A DNA stretch of 64,000 nucleotides from Acidimicrobiaceae bacterium (lineage in GTDB: Bacteria; Actinomycetota; Acidimicrobiia; Acidimicrobiales; Poriferisodalaceae), in contig CAJJCB010000020.1 in NCBI GenBank assembly GCA_905182565.1, positions 124,001 to 188,000 of the forward strand, written 5' to 3'. The notes under the pieces were generated by a model. It searched no databases and was not told the origin of the DNA. It saw only the letters and a list, made by a program, of their open reading frames with translations. Positions 25,338 through 33,900 of the stretch are shown here, piece by piece (position 1 is the first letter of the stretch; each line of letters starts with the position of its first letter). The translations under genes were made by a program, and so were the position numbers.

Positions 25338-26516
25338 CTACTGGCAACAGGAATAAGCTGCGTCAACTAAAGATTGACCTCGGCTATCTAAAAGGATACT
25401 TTTCCCTAATCGGTTCATGGCATATCCCATCGTTAGTCCAATATCTGGGTCTGCGAAGCCTATCGAACCACCCATTCCAACATGCCCGAAGGCACGGTCA
25501 CCGATAAGTACCGAATCATGGTCACCGGATCGGTTTCCAGTGTTGTCCATTCGCTTCATAAAGCCTTCCGAAAAGGCTGTCGGCAGCAACAACATGGCGT
25601 CAGACTCAGTCGCTACAGACACTCGCGACATTCGAGCGGCTTGAACAGAGCCTACAAATTCTCCAAGAGCCGGAGCGTTGTAAACACGCGCTAGACCTCT
25701 TGCATTTCCGATCCCGCCGCCTCCACCTAATTCCGCCTCCCAGCTATCGGGATCATTAGATTCAGCTCCACCCCGGTGATACCAAGCCTTCGCTTGCATA
25801 GATTCTTTATCAGCCAAAAACGCTTCAGTATAGGAACTAAATTTTTCGCCGCGCACTGGCTTGTAGCGAATGAGGTTTGACACACGGTGATGTTCATTTT
25901 TTGGTAGACCAATCCAAAAATCGGCATTTGCGGGCTCAGCTACTTCACTTCGGAAAAAAGACCCGAGTGACTGACCAGAGCTTCTTCGCACTAACTCTCC
26001 CGCTGTCCACCCAAATGTTGCCATGTGGTAACCATTGCGGCTGCCAGGCTCCCACCAGGGTTCCTCAGCTGCCAGGCGATCACATACATAGTCCCAATCA
26101 AGGGCAGACTTTCCCGGCAGCGCCTCTCGAAATGCAGCCACACCAGATGTGTGATTCAACATCATTCGGTTCGTAACTTTTTCTTTACCCCTAGTAGCAA
26201 ACTCAGGCCATATCTCCGAAACCGGCGCGTCAAGATCTAGCTTTCCACGATCAGCTAGCAAATGCGCTGCCAAAGCAACCCCGCCCTTAGTCGCTGAATG
26301 AAAGACAACCATTGTGTCCTCTTGCCAAGGAGTACCATCATCGTCGACGACTCCGGCCCAAAGATCCACTTTCGTTTCACCTTCGTGCATCACACAAACT
26401 GACGCGCCAACTTCATTTTGGTTCTCAAAATTGTTGATGAACGCTCTCAGAACAGGTTCCCAACCGTCTTCTACTTGTCCATTGATTTGAATAGTCACGA
26501 TCAAAGGTTCGCGCAT
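25338..26516 (-). CDS. Serine hydrolase of the beta-lactamase class C/esterase EstB group
   Basis: 392-residue penicillin-binding-fold hydrolase without signal peptide, so more likely an esterase than a beta-lactamase. The nucleophile motif SxxK is SATK in VVFHSATKGGVALAAHLLA, and the second motif Tyr is in GYHMATFGWTAGELVRR, as in EstB-like esterases. A C-terminal HVGMGGSIGFADP segment replaces the KTG box. It is convergent with the CoA-transferase (6 bases between stops). The ATG at 26516 has no clear ribosome site; a GTG seven codons later is an alternative. Confidence 0.89.
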   Translation of the reverse strand: MREPLIVTIQINGQVEDGWEPVLRAFINNFENQNEVGASVCVMHEGETKVDLWAGVVDDDGTPWQEDTMVVFHSATKGGVALAAHLLADRGKLDLDAPVSEIWPEFATRGKEKVTNRMMLNHTSGVAAFREALPGKSALDWDYVCDRLAAEEPWWEPGSRNGYHMATFGWTAGELVRRSSGQSLGSFFRSEVAEPANADFWIGLPKNEHHRVSNLIRYKPVRGEKFSSYTEAFLADKESMQAKAWYHRGGAESNDPDSWEAELGGGGGIGNARGLARVYNAPALGEFVGSVQAARMSRVSVATESDAMLLLPTAFSEGFMKRMDNTGNRSGDHDSVLIGDRAFGHVGMGGSIGFADPDIGLTMGYAMNRLGKSILLDSRGQSLVDAAYSCCQ

Positions 26517-26618
26517 ATTTTTTCAAAAAGCTCGCCCAGTTAGGTGGCTTTTCAAATACCTCGCTAAATTGTGGACCGAATGCAGTGAATCGCTCATTCC
26601 TTCCTGAAAGAAAAAACT

Positions 26619-27521
26619 ATGGCAGAGCTCGGATTCGATGGAAAAGTAGCAATTGTTACCGGCGCCGGGGGTGGCCTTGGACGCGAACATGCACTGCTGT
26701 TAGCAGATCGCGGAGCACGGTTAGTAGTTAATGACCTTGGAGGCGCTATCGACGGAACGGGTGGCGATGAAGGACCGGCTCAGAAAGTAGCTGACGAGAT
26801 AAATGCCGCTGGCGGAATCGCTATTGCCGATGGGAATTCAGTTAGCAATCCTGCTGGCGGAGCAGCTATCGTCCAAACTGCAATGACTGAATTCGGTCGC
26901 ATCGATATCGTTGTAAATAATGCCGGCATTCTAAGAGACAAAACTTTCCATAACCTAGAAGATGACGAACTTTCAGACGTAGTCGACGTTCACCTCAAGG
27001 GCGCTTTCTATGTGACTCGGCCAGCATGGGTGCACATGCGAGAACAAGGCTACGGACGGGTCATTAACACAGCGTCTGCTTCAGGAATAATTGGCAACTT
27101 TGGACAAAGTAATTATGGTGCGGCGAAAATGGGGCTAGTTGGCTTCACGAACGTACTCGCCTTGGAGGGTGCTAAACACAACATCAAGGCGAACGCTATT
27201 GCCCCCATTGCCCGAACTCGAATGACTGAAGAGTTGCTGGGGCCCTTAGCGGACTCGCTACAACCCGGAGAGGTAGCTCCTCTGGTCGCTTTCCTTGCGC
27301 ATGAAGATTGTCCAGTAAACGGCGAAACTTTTAGCGTTGGCGGTGGTCGAGTAGCTCGATTCTTTGTTGGCCTAACACCAGGCTGGTGCTCCCCTGGGCA
27401 TTCTGTCGAAGACGTCAGGGATCAATGGGAAACTATTCAAGACCAAGATGGGTACATAGTGCCTAAGACAACCCTTGAAGAATTCCGTCTGCTTGCGAAG
27501 ATGCTCAAAGAAGCTCAATGA
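26619..27521 (+). CDS. SDR-family oxidoreductase (MFE-2 dehydrogenase type)
   Basis: Short-chain dehydrogenase, 300 residues. The cofactor loop is VTGAGGGLGREHALLL, followed by VVNDLGGAIDGTGGDEG as in the peroxisomal MFE-2 dehydrogenase domain, then NNAGILRDKTF and the catalytic NYGAAKMG. It is a paralogue of the protein encoded at 13658-14575 but has no MaoC gene next to it. The C-terminal tail (about residues 235-300) is longer than in simple SDRs and is also found in that group. It probably oxidises 3-hydroxyacyl-CoA. A 9-bp hairpin spans its stop codon. Confidence 0.91.
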   Translation: MAELGFDGKVAIVTGAGGGLGREHALLLADRGARLVVNDLGGAIDGTGGDEGPAQKVADEINAAGGIAIADGNSVSNPAGGAAIVQTAMTEFGRIDIVVNNAGILRDKTFHNLEDDELSDVVDVHLKGAFYVTRPAWVHMREQGYGRVINTASASGIIGNFGQSNYGAAKMGLVGFTNVLALEGAKHNIKANAIAPIARTRMTEELLGPLADSLQPGEVAPLVAFLAHEDCPVNGETFSVGGGRVARFFVGLTPGWCSPGHSVEDVRDQWETIQDQDGYIVPKTTLEEFRLLAKMLKEAQ

Positions 27522-27528
27522 GCTTCTT
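27508..27528 (+). terminator. Hairpin spanning the stop codon of the SDR gene
   Basis: Perfect 9-bp stem AAGAAGCTC-AAT-GAGCTTCTT containing the TGA stop. No T-run follows, so termination would be weak; it may instead protect the 3' end or shield the downstream methionine aminopeptidase from read-through. Confidence 0.4.
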
Positions 27529-27571
27529 CAGTTCTACCGCTCTCAACAAAGTAGACATCCCTCCAGCCCGA

Positions 27572-27577
27572 TAGCGT
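27572..27577 (+). promoter_or_regulatory. -10-like hexamer TAGCGT of map
   Basis: Eight bases before the ATG at 27586; would drive map and the two LysM genes. Confidence 0.45.
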
Positions 27578-27585
27578 GAACAACA

Positions 27586-28569
27586 ATGATCAAGCGCAAA
27601 AAACGTGTTCCAGCGGCGCGTCCTAAATCAAGCAACAAAAATCCGATAGTAGCCGGTGACCTCACGCCTACTCGAGCTGTGCCCCAATCGATTATCAGAC
27701 CAGACTATGCCGAAAGCGGCTACCCCATAGCCAAAGCCCCAAAGGATCTCCGCAAAGACGAAGAGACCCTGGAGCGTATGAGGTTAGCGGGCTCCGCTGC
27801 TCGAACAGTTCTGCGTGCCGTCGCGGCAGAAGTTCAACCTGGTGTCACAACAGATTATCTCGACCAAGTCTGCCATGAGGCGTGCCTCAACTTAGGTGGC
27901 TACCCAAGCCCGCTAAACTACAACGGGTACCCAAAATCTCTTTGTACTTCAGTTAACGAAGTAATCTGCCATGGAATTCCTGATAGTCGACAGTTAGAAG
28001 ATGGCGACATCATTAACTGCGACGTAACAATTTTCCTCAACGGGGTTCATGGCGACCACAGTGAAACATTCATGGTCGGCGAGGTAGATGAGGCCTCAAA
28101 AAAACTCATTAAGGTAACACGAGAGGCCATGTACCTAGGAATCGGTGCTGTAAAATCTGGTGGTCCAGTAAACGCCATTGGACGAGCAATCCAACAGCAT
28201 GCCGAAGCAGCCGGGTATGGAGTCGTTAGAGAATTCATTGGGCATGGTGTGGGCGAAATCTTTCATCACCAACCAAACATTCCACATTACTACGAGCCAT
28301 CTGCCACATTTGAGTTTCAAGCCGGCATGACATTCACGATAGAACCAATGATTACGCTGGGATCATACAAGGCACAAATGTGGGATGACGGCTGGACCGC
28401 TACGACAATTGATCTGAGCCGAACTGCTCAATTCGAACACACTATTCTTGTCCATGAGCACGGAGTGGAACTACTCACCGTAGATGAGGGAGAACCTCAA
28501 CCATTCATGCCTGGAAATGACAAGACTCTTTGGCCGATGCAGGTTGATCTTAAAGCTATAGGCCATTAA
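27586..28569 (+). CDS. map: Methionine aminopeptidase, type I, with N-terminal extension
   Basis: Removes initiator methionine from new proteins. All metal ligands are visible: Asp146, Asp157, His220, Glu253 and Glu284, in the family contexts NCDVTIFLNGVHGDHSET, EFIGHGVG, TIEPMITLG and AQFEHTILV; the substrate-site histidine is His129 (EVICHGIP). The core is preceded by about 55 extra residues, basic at the very start (IKRKKRVPAARPKS) and Pro-rich, similar in position to the linker extension of mycobacterial MetAP1c. No CxxC zinc finger is present. Two LysM lipoprotein genes follow with 2- and 1-base gaps. Confidence 0.95.
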   Translation: MIKRKKRVPAARPKSSNKNPIVAGDLTPTRAVPQSIIRPDYAESGYPIAKAPKDLRKDEETLERMRLAGSAARTVLRAVAAEVQPGVTTDYLDQVCHEACLNLGGYPSPLNYNGYPKSLCTSVNEVICHGIPDSRQLEDGDIINCDVTIFLNGVHGDHSETFMVGEVDEASKKLIKVTREAMYLGIGAVKSGGPVNAIGRAIQQHAEAAGYGVVREFIGHGVGEIFHHQPNIPHYYEPSATFEFQAGMTFTIEPMITLGSYKAQMWDDGWTATTIDLSRTAQFEHTILVHEHGVELLTVDEGEPQPFMPGNDKTLWPMQVDLKAIGH

Positions 28570-28571
28570 AA

Positions 28572-28937
28572 ATGTCGTGGATCATACCCATTTCGGCCAA
28601 AGAGTACGTTAAGGGCTCATTCGCCAAGTCTCTAATATTTGCATTTTTTGTTACTCTCGCTCTATCTGGATGCAATAATTCAGACTCAGTCACGGTGGTC
28701 CCAACGACTACACCGGTATTGACAACTTTACGTCCTGAGATGACTACTACGACCACAGAAAAAGTACGCCAACGAAAAGTGTACGTCGTTCAACCTGGCG
28801 ACACTTTAAGTATCATCGCAAAAGGTTTTGAAGTTACCGTAGAAGAGCTAATGGCTGAGAACGGTAAAGAAACAACAATTCTCAGCATTGGTGAGCAGCT
28901 AGTAATCCCACCATCCGACAACGAAAACTTGGATTAA
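28572..28937 (+). CDS. LysM-domain lipoprotein
   Basis: 121-residue secreted lipoprotein. After a short polar start comes a hydrophobic stretch (SLIFAFFVTLALSGC) with Cys34 in a lipobox, a Thr-rich linker (about 39-65), and one C-terminal LysM domain (VYVVQPGDTLSIIAKGFEVT to QLVIPP, about 70-114) that binds N-acetylglucosamine-containing glycans such as peptidoglycan. It starts 2 bases after the map stop and is 1 base from a paralogue downstream. Probably anchors to the outer face of the membrane and touches the cell wall. No enzymatic domain. Confidence 0.85.
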   Translation: MSWIIPISAKEYVKGSFAKSLIFAFFVTLALSGCNNSDSVTVVPTTTPVLTTLRPEMTTTTTEKVRQRKVYVVQPGDTLSIIAKGFEVTVEELMAENGKETTILSIGEQLVIPPSDNENLD

Positions 28938-28938
28938 A

Positions 28939-29349
28939 ATGAGGTCGGTAAGGCCCCAATTTCTCACTTTAGTAGGCGCCTGCATACTTACTTTAAGCTT
29001 AATAATTTCCAGTTGCACGTCTCAAAAAAACTCTAGTAATTCCGAATTAATCATAAACATTACCCAAACAAGCAGCACCTCTGTCACAACTATAATTCCT
29101 GTTAACCAGGTCAGATATACGGTCACCAATGGTGACACGCTTATAGCTATTGCTAACCAATTCGAAATCCATTTGAACCATTTAGTTAGAGCAAACAATA
29201 TCGCAGATCCGACATTAATCTATGTCGGGCAGGTACTGATAATTCCGCCTCCGCCGGACAAAAGTCTTGAACCGATGCTCACAGTCGCGCCGCCCACTAA
29301 TCCGTCCCTGCCTCCCATAGAGACAACTACGACATTGAGAAACAATTGA
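28939..29349 (+). CDS. LysM-domain lipoprotein (paralogue of the preceding gene)
   Basis: 136-residue lipoprotein with the same plan as its neighbour: signal peptide ending LIISSC (Cys26), Ser/Thr-rich linker, one LysM domain (VRYTVTNGDTLIAIANQFEI to QVLIIPP, about residues 57-101), and then a Pro/Thr-rich tail of about 30 residues that the first copy lacks. The tandem arrangement with a 1-base gap suggests a local duplication followed by divergence. Likely peptidoglycan-bound. Confidence 0.84.
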   Translation: MRSVRPQFLTLVGACILTLSLIISSCTSQKNSSNSELIINITQTSSTSVTTIIPVNQVRYTVTNGDTLIAIANQFEIHLNHLVRANNIADPTLIYVGQVLIIPPPPDKSLEPMLTVAPPTNPSLPPIETTTTLRNN

Positions 29350-29422
29350 TAGATTTAATACCTTTACCGAGTATTTCTCGACCGAGTAAGCAATTTCCAA
29401 TACCCGAATTATCACAAGTACT

Positions 29423-29941
29423 ATGAACTTTAATCAAATAGACGAACTGATAGACCAGTGGTGGGAACAGTGGCGCGGGCACCCTACGCTCGACAAAATT
29501 TTTTATGCATCCTCTAATCTTGGAGATTTCAGTCTCATTTGGCACATAGTCGGTGGTCTCGCCGCGCTACCCCCGGGTAAGAAGGCCAACCAGGCACTCA
29601 GATTTAGCGCTCTCATGGGGGCTGAATCGCTTATCGTCAATCAGCTAATAAAACGTCAATTCAATCGACCGCGACCAGGAAGCGCAGACGATAATGTTTC
29701 TAAACATCAGCTCAGAGAACCGATAACGTCGAGCTTTCCCTCCGGGCATGCTTCAGCAGCTTTTTGTGCTGCAACTGTGTTAGCGCGACGGACAAGAATT
29801 GGCAACATGTGGTACGTAGCTGCCGCTTTCATTTCAATTTCGCGAGTACACGTTCGTCTTCACCACGCCTCAGACCTAGTCGGCGGAGCCTTAATCGGGT
29901 CGATTCTAGGAAAGCTGACTCACCGATTAATCGGTAAATAA
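29423..29941 (+). CDS. PAP2-superfamily membrane phosphatase
   Basis: 172-residue integral membrane lipid phosphatase of the PAP2 (type 2 phosphatidate phosphatase) superfamily. All three catalytic motifs are present: KRQFNRPRP (Lys77 to Pro85), FPSGHAS (PSGH at 106-109) and SRVHVRLHHASD (Arg141, His147, Asp151). The likely substrates are undecaprenyl pyrophosphate or other lipid phosphates on the outer side of the membrane. The proximity of two LysM lipoproteins fits a cell-envelope role. Confidence 0.93.
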   Translation: MNFNQIDELIDQWWEQWRGHPTLDKIFYASSNLGDFSLIWHIVGGLAALPPGKKANQALRFSALMGAESLIVNQLIKRQFNRPRPGSADDNVSKHQLREPITSSFPSGHASAAFCAATVLARRTRIGNMWYVAAAFISISRVHVRLHHASDLVGGALIGSILGKLTHRLIGK

Positions 29942-29971
29942 TAGACTCAAAATAATTACGCCAAGAAGCCT

Positions 29972-30190
29972 TTAAGCCTGGGCTGAGACCTGCTCTTCTA
30001 ACACAAACTCAAGGCCTGATATCTCGTCAGCTGATTTCGCAGCGCTTTTACTCAAAACGCTCCGAACATCTAACAAGAGATCGGTAACTTCATTTGAAGA
30101 CACAAGTTCACGGTGAAGAAAATCGTTAAGCGCACCGTCAATGACTCCAAGGGCTTCTGAGATGATTGGTAGATCTTGCGTTTCGGTCAC
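29972..30190 (-). CDS. Small hypothetical acidic helical protein
   Basis: I do not recognise this protein. From the GTG at 30190, selected because AAGGAG lies 6 bases upstream, it has 72 residues; an upstream ATG at 30229 would add 13 residues. It is acidic and predicted to be nearly all helical (ISEALGVIDGALNDFLHREL, then EVTDLLLDVRSVLSKSAAKS), with no cysteine and no membrane segment. It lies alone between a PAP2 phosphatase (convergent) and an F420 enzyme (divergent). The clear ribosome site is the best evidence that it is real. Confidence 0.6.
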   Translation of the reverse strand: MTETQDLPIISEALGVIDGALNDFLHRELVSSNEVTDLLLDVRSVLSKSAAKSADEISGLEFVLEEQVSAQA

Positions 30191-30305
30191 CTTCTGCTCC
30201 TTGTCTGCTGGAGGTCTTCCAGCACCCATGAACTTACCCTAGCGTCTAATGACAGGTAAATAGGGGGATATTTACGACACTTCGCCATCAGACCATTCCA
30301 GCGGC

Positions 30306-30311
30306 TACCGT
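30306..30311 (+). promoter_or_regulatory. -10-like hexamer TACCGT of an F420 enzyme gene
   Basis: Seven bases before the ATG at 30319. Confidence 0.45.
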
Positions 30312-30318
30312 CAGGCAG

Positions 30319-31314
30319 ATGAGTACTGAGAAAACCCCCCTCGGAGTTACTTTCGGAAGCCTGGGAGTACTTGGCCCACTAGCAGCAACCGAAATAGCCC
30401 AAATAGCCCAATCGCTCAATTACAAATCTTTTTGGACGGTGGAAGCTACTGGAACAGATGCATTTACTCTCCTTGGGTCTGTTGCTAACGCCGTTTCTCC
30501 CATTGACCTTGGCACCGGAATTATTCCTATACAAATTAGAACTCCGGCACTGACTGCAATGACTGCAGCCACTCTGCAGTCTCTTGCGCCAACTCAAAAC
30601 ATTTGGCTAGGGATAGGAACTTCAGCACCAGGAATTTTAAGTCAGCATGGATTAGAGATGACAGATCGCCCAATCGCCATGATGCGCGAATACGTAGCGT
30701 TACTTCGTGCGTGTCTCAGCGGTGAGTCAGTTACCTTCGAAGGTGATTTCTGGCAAGTCAAACGCTTTCGTCTTGGCCTCAAAAAAACTGAGCGACAACC
30801 AAAAATTGTGCTTGCCGCTCTGAATCCCCAGATGCTGAAACTAGCTGGCGAGATAGCAGACGGGGTTCTCCTCAACTACATTCCGGCTTCATACATCCCT
30901 ACTGCCATTCAAGAGGTTCGCTCCGGGGGGCCCGCCACAATTATGAGCTACGTCCACGCTGCAGTTGGGGATTTTGAGCAATCTGCAACTTCTGCTCGTA
31001 AAGACCTTTTCAACTACGCCATGGCTGACGGGTACGCACGGATGTTCCGATCCGCAGGCTTTGGAACCGAAGTAGATGAGCTTCGCTTAAGACAATCCGA
31101 GCGAAATCGCGATGAGGCCCTAGCCGCTATATCTGAAAAAATGATTCAATCCATTGACTTCATCGGCAGCCCCAAAGAAGTAACAACATTTGTCGAAAGC
31201 TATATTGAGGCAGGTGTAGAGTACCCAATCCTGATGCCTCTTCCATGGGGGGAAAACCGCCATACCGTGGCCATCCAGACAATGGAAGCAGCCGCTAACG
31301 CAACTCAGGCCTAA
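30319..31314 (+). CDS. LLM-class F420-dependent oxidoreductase
   Basis: TIM-barrel flavin/F420-dependent oxidoreductase of the luciferase-like superfamily, 331 residues. Typical segments are SLNYKSFWTVEATGTDAFTLLG near the N-terminus, LGTGIIPIQIRTPALTAM (strand 2), QNIWLGIGTSAPGILSQHGL (cofactor-binding) and LKLAGEIADGVLLNYIP. The F420-dependent assignment rests on similarity to actinobacterial LLM proteins and on two further family members in this window. Substrate unknown. TACCGT lies 7 bases before the ATG; it is divergent from the small acidic gene. Confidence 0.89.
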   Translation: MSTEKTPLGVTFGSLGVLGPLAATEIAQIAQSLNYKSFWTVEATGTDAFTLLGSVANAVSPIDLGTGIIPIQIRTPALTAMTAATLQSLAPTQNIWLGIGTSAPGILSQHGLEMTDRPIAMMREYVALLRACLSGESVTFEGDFWQVKRFRLGLKKTERQPKIVLAALNPQMLKLAGEIADGVLLNYIPASYIPTAIQEVRSGGPATIMSYVHAAVGDFEQSATSARKDLFNYAMADGYARMFRSAGFGTEVDELRLRQSERNRDEALAAISEKMIQSIDFIGSPKEVTTFVESYIEAGVEYPILMPLPWGENRHTVAIQTMEAAANATQA

Positions 31315-31333
31315 AGACTCTGCTCAAATTTCT

Positions 31334-31981
31334 CTAGGTATTCAAACCCACAGGACAGGTCAAACCTGTGCCTCCCATACCACAATATCCATTAGGCACC
31401 TTGTGTAAGTACTGCTGATGGTAATGCTCTGCATAGTAGAACTCTCCGAGGTCTTCCACCTCGGTTGTGATCGGCCCATAGCCAGCTGTATCTAAAACTC
31501 GCTGGAATCGGCGCAATGAGCTTCGGGCTTCCTCTTTTTGAGAATCATTTGTGACATAGATACCCGATCTATATTGCGTCCCCAAATCATTTCCTTGTCG
31601 CATCCCCTGCGTAGGATCATGATTTTCCCAGAACAATCCCATCAAGCCACTAAAAGTCGTCTTTTCTGGATCAAAGGCCACAAGCACGACCTCATTGTGA
31701 CCTGTCAACCCCGAACACACTTCTTCATAAGACGGGTTTTCAGTAAACCCTCCCACATACCCAACAGCGGTAGTCTTAACACCCTCTGCCTCCCAGAAAA
31801 CTCGCTCCGCACCCCAGAAACAGCCCATTCCCACCACAAATATTTCAGTGCCGATATCGAAAGGCGGAGTCATCGGAACTCCTAAAACCTCATGTGACTC
31901 AGGCACGGGAACCTGAGCCGAACGCCCAGGAAGTGCCGATTTTTCATCTGGCATTTCAATTTTTCTATTCCACATCACCAT
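31334..31981 (-). CDS. msrA: Peptide-methionine (S)-S-oxide reductase
   Basis: Repairs oxidised methionine in proteins. The catalytic Cys54 lies in GMGCFWGAERVFW; the other family segments are VGYVGGFTENPSYEEVCSGLTGH, HDPTQGMRQGNDLGTQYRSGIY and EDLGEFYYAEHYHQQYL. The C-terminus ends with YCGMGGTGLTCP, in which two cysteines can act as resolving residues. About 45 extra residues precede the core. Cytosolic; 215 residues. No msrB lies nearby. Monocistronic, convergent with the F420 enzyme. Confidence 0.96.
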   Translation of the reverse strand: MVMWNRKIEMPDEKSALPGRSAQVPVPESHEVLGVPMTPPFDIGTEIFVVGMGCFWGAERVFWEAEGVKTTAVGYVGGFTENPSYEEVCSGLTGHNEVVLVAFDPEKTTFSGLMGLFWENHDPTQGMRQGNDLGTQYRSGIYVTNDSQKEEARSSLRRFQRVLDTAGYGPITTEVEDLGEFYYAEHYHQQYLHKVPNGYCGMGGTGLTCPVGLNT

Positions 31982-32057
31982 GCGTCTAACTCCCTATTAT
32001 TGCTAACCGTACTAGGTCACTCAAACTTCTTCGTCCCAGATGACGTAACATCTTCAA

Positions 32058-32549
32058 ATGTCAACTTCGCTCATTCCACCTGAGTCACTCGCGCGCATCG
32101 GTGAAATTCTATACGGTCCTATCACCGTCACAATAAATGAGCGAGAAGCCCAAAGATATGCTCTTGCTGTGGGAGACGAAAATCCCATTTACTTCGATGA
32201 GTCTGCCGCCAAAGCCGCTGGCTACAAAACCATGACGGTGCCTCCAACTTTTGTTACCCATGCGATGGTAATCCCAAAGCCCCTTTCAACACTTCGCACA
32301 GATGGTCTCTACAGGGACGGAACAGGGGTTCGTCTTGAGGTGGCTCGAATGATGTTCGGAGGCGAAGAATGGGACTTCCTTGAACCTGTCTACATCGGAG
32401 ACCAAATAACAGCTACAGCTCGCTTAGCCGCACTTGATCAAAAAAGTGGCAGCAAAGGACCCTTCGTTCGCCAAGTAAGAGAAACAACTTTCGTTAATCA
32501 AGAAATGACTACGGTCGCTCGTTCACGTCAGATCGGTATAGCTCGATGA
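32058..32549 (+). CDS. MaoC-like dehydratase, FAS1/HadA-type N-terminal hot-dog subunit
   Basis: 163-residue hot-dog protein resembling HadA/HadC and other non-catalytic partners of (R)-hydroxyacyl dehydratases: IGEILYGPITVTINEREAQR, AVGDENPIYFDESAAKAAGY and TMTVPPTFVTHAM are typical. Start ATG with TAACAT 6 bases upstream. Its stop overlaps the next gene, another hot-dog protein, by 4 bases. Together they probably make a heteromeric hydratase for a bulky enoyl-CoA, as in actinobacterial sterol side-chain breakdown, where such pairs occur; the actual substrate is not known. Confidence 0.85.
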   Translation: MSTSLIPPESLARIGEILYGPITVTINEREAQRYALAVGDENPIYFDESAAKAAGYKTMTVPPTFVTHAMVIPKPLSTLRTDGLYRDGTGVRLEVARMMFGGEEWDFLEPVYIGDQITATARLAALDQKSGSKGPFVRQVRETTFVNQEMTTVARSRQIGIAR

Positions 32550-32977
32550 AACAACAAACGATAGAAAGCATTTCAGTTGGAGATCAACTGCCAGTGCTCC
32601 ACAAATCAGCCGATGAAGCCCAACTTTTTTTGTACAGTGCTGCCAGCTTCAACCCACATAGGATTCACTACGATCGCGCATACGCTGAGTTTGAAGGCCA
32701 CACAGACATCATTGTTCATGGACCGCTTCAGGGTTCTTGGCTCACCCAGTTTGTAACCGACTGGGCCGGACCGGCATCACGACTTTTAAACATAACTTGG
32801 CAAAATCGCGCTAGCGCAATAGTCGGCGAAAATCTTGAGTTTCATGGTTCCGTAACCGAGATAAACGAGACCGAAAGAACCGCATTGCTTTCGCTTGAAG
32901 AAAGAAACGAAAATGGTGCGATCCTGATGCCAGCTACTGCTCTTATAAAGCTTCCGTCAGAAAACAAAGTCCAATGA
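32546..32977 (+). CDS. MaoC-like acyl dehydratase, catalytic-type hot-dog subunit
   Basis: 143-residue hot-dog protein. The hydratase-2 motif is visible as SFNPHRIHYDRAYA followed by IIVHGPLQGSWLTQF, which provides the catalytic Asn/His pair in related proteins. It overlaps both neighbours by 4 bases (ATGA), indicating strict translational coupling to the preceding hot-dog subunit and to the F420 enzyme after it. Probably the active half of a heteromeric enoyl-CoA hydratase. Confidence 0.86.
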   Translation: MKQQTIESISVGDQLPVLHKSADEAQLFLYSAASFNPHRIHYDRAYAEFEGHTDIIVHGPLQGSWLTQFVTDWAGPASRLLNITWQNRASAIVGENLEFHGSVTEINETERTALLSLEERNENGAILMPATALIKLPSENKVQ

Positions 32978-33888
32978 AAATTGCTGTCGATTTTCCATCA
33001 GTTGCGTATCGAGAAGGCCATAAAAAAGTATTGGAATTAGCTGAAGCCATTGAGGCTATGGGCTACGACGAAATCGCAGCCTTCGACCACGTCGTAATGG
33101 GCTACCCTAGCGAAACTCGAACCACTATCTATCCTGCTGAGATGCCGGTTCTCGAAGCATTTATGCTGCTGGCTAATCTTGCAGCTGTCACTAAAACAAT
33201 TTCGCTGTCAACTGAAGTCTTAGTGCTGCCTCAGCGACAACCAGTCTTAGTTGCTAAACAAATAAGCACCCTCGATACGCTTTCCAATGGGCGCGTTCGT
33301 CTAGGAGTAGGCGTGGGCTGGCAGGACTCAGAGTATGACGCTCTAGAAGAAGACTTTCACACTCGCGGTAAAAGAATGGACGAGGCTATCGACCTGCTGC
33401 GTGCCTACTGGGCAGGTGGCCAAATCAGTTTTCAAGGAAATTTTTACAAATCAAACGACATGGGAATGGAACCAGTTTCACCGCAAGGAATTAACTTACC
33501 AATATGGATAGGTGGGGTTGGAAAAGCGGCAGTTCGCAGAACCGCACAGAAAGGAAATGGCTGGATGGCCTCCGGGGTCTCCGATGAACAAGCTCTCACA
33601 ACTGTTGCGGACATTCGTGAACAAGCAGAACAATTTGGTCGGGACCCATCCGGGATCGGCACACAGCTAATGTTGCAACCACCGCCTCGACGTAAAGAAG
33701 ACAAGTTTTTTTATGCTGATTTAGATCAGGTCTCAGAGCGAGCAGCAATAGTCAACGCAATGAACTTTGATTGGATTTCTGTCAATGCAACAGCTGTGTT
33801 CCAATCAGGTTCGCGTTCAGTTGATGCAATGATTGATCAGCTAGGGGCTATATATGATCGGCTGAGCAACGAAATTCCTCTCAAATAA
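32974..33888 (+). CDS. LLM-class F420-dependent oxidoreductase
   Basis: 304-residue luciferase-fold enzyme, third gene of a tight operon with two hot-dog dehydratase subunits. It contains AIEAMGYDEIAAFDHVVMGY, TISLSTEVLVLPQRQPVLVA, LDTLSNGRVRLGVGVGWQDSEYDAL (the best known segment of the family) and LPIWIGGVGKAAVRRTAQ. In this setting it may reduce or oxidise the same acyl-CoA or ketone intermediate that the hydratase handles, using F420 or FMN. A strong imperfect inverted repeat follows the gene. Confidence 0.9.
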   Translation: MKIAVDFPSVAYREGHKKVLELAEAIEAMGYDEIAAFDHVVMGYPSETRTTIYPAEMPVLEAFMLLANLAAVTKTISLSTEVLVLPQRQPVLVAKQISTLDTLSNGRVRLGVGVGWQDSEYDALEEDFHTRGKRMDEAIDLLRAYWAGGQISFQGNFYKSNDMGMEPVSPQGINLPIWIGGVGKAAVRRTAQKGNGWMASGVSDEQALTTVADIREQAEQFGRDPSGIGTQLMLQPPPRRKEDKFFYADLDQVSERAAIVNAMNFDWISVNATAVFQSGSRSVDAMIDQLGAIYDRLSNEIPLK

Positions 33889-33900
33889 GCGAAAATAACG

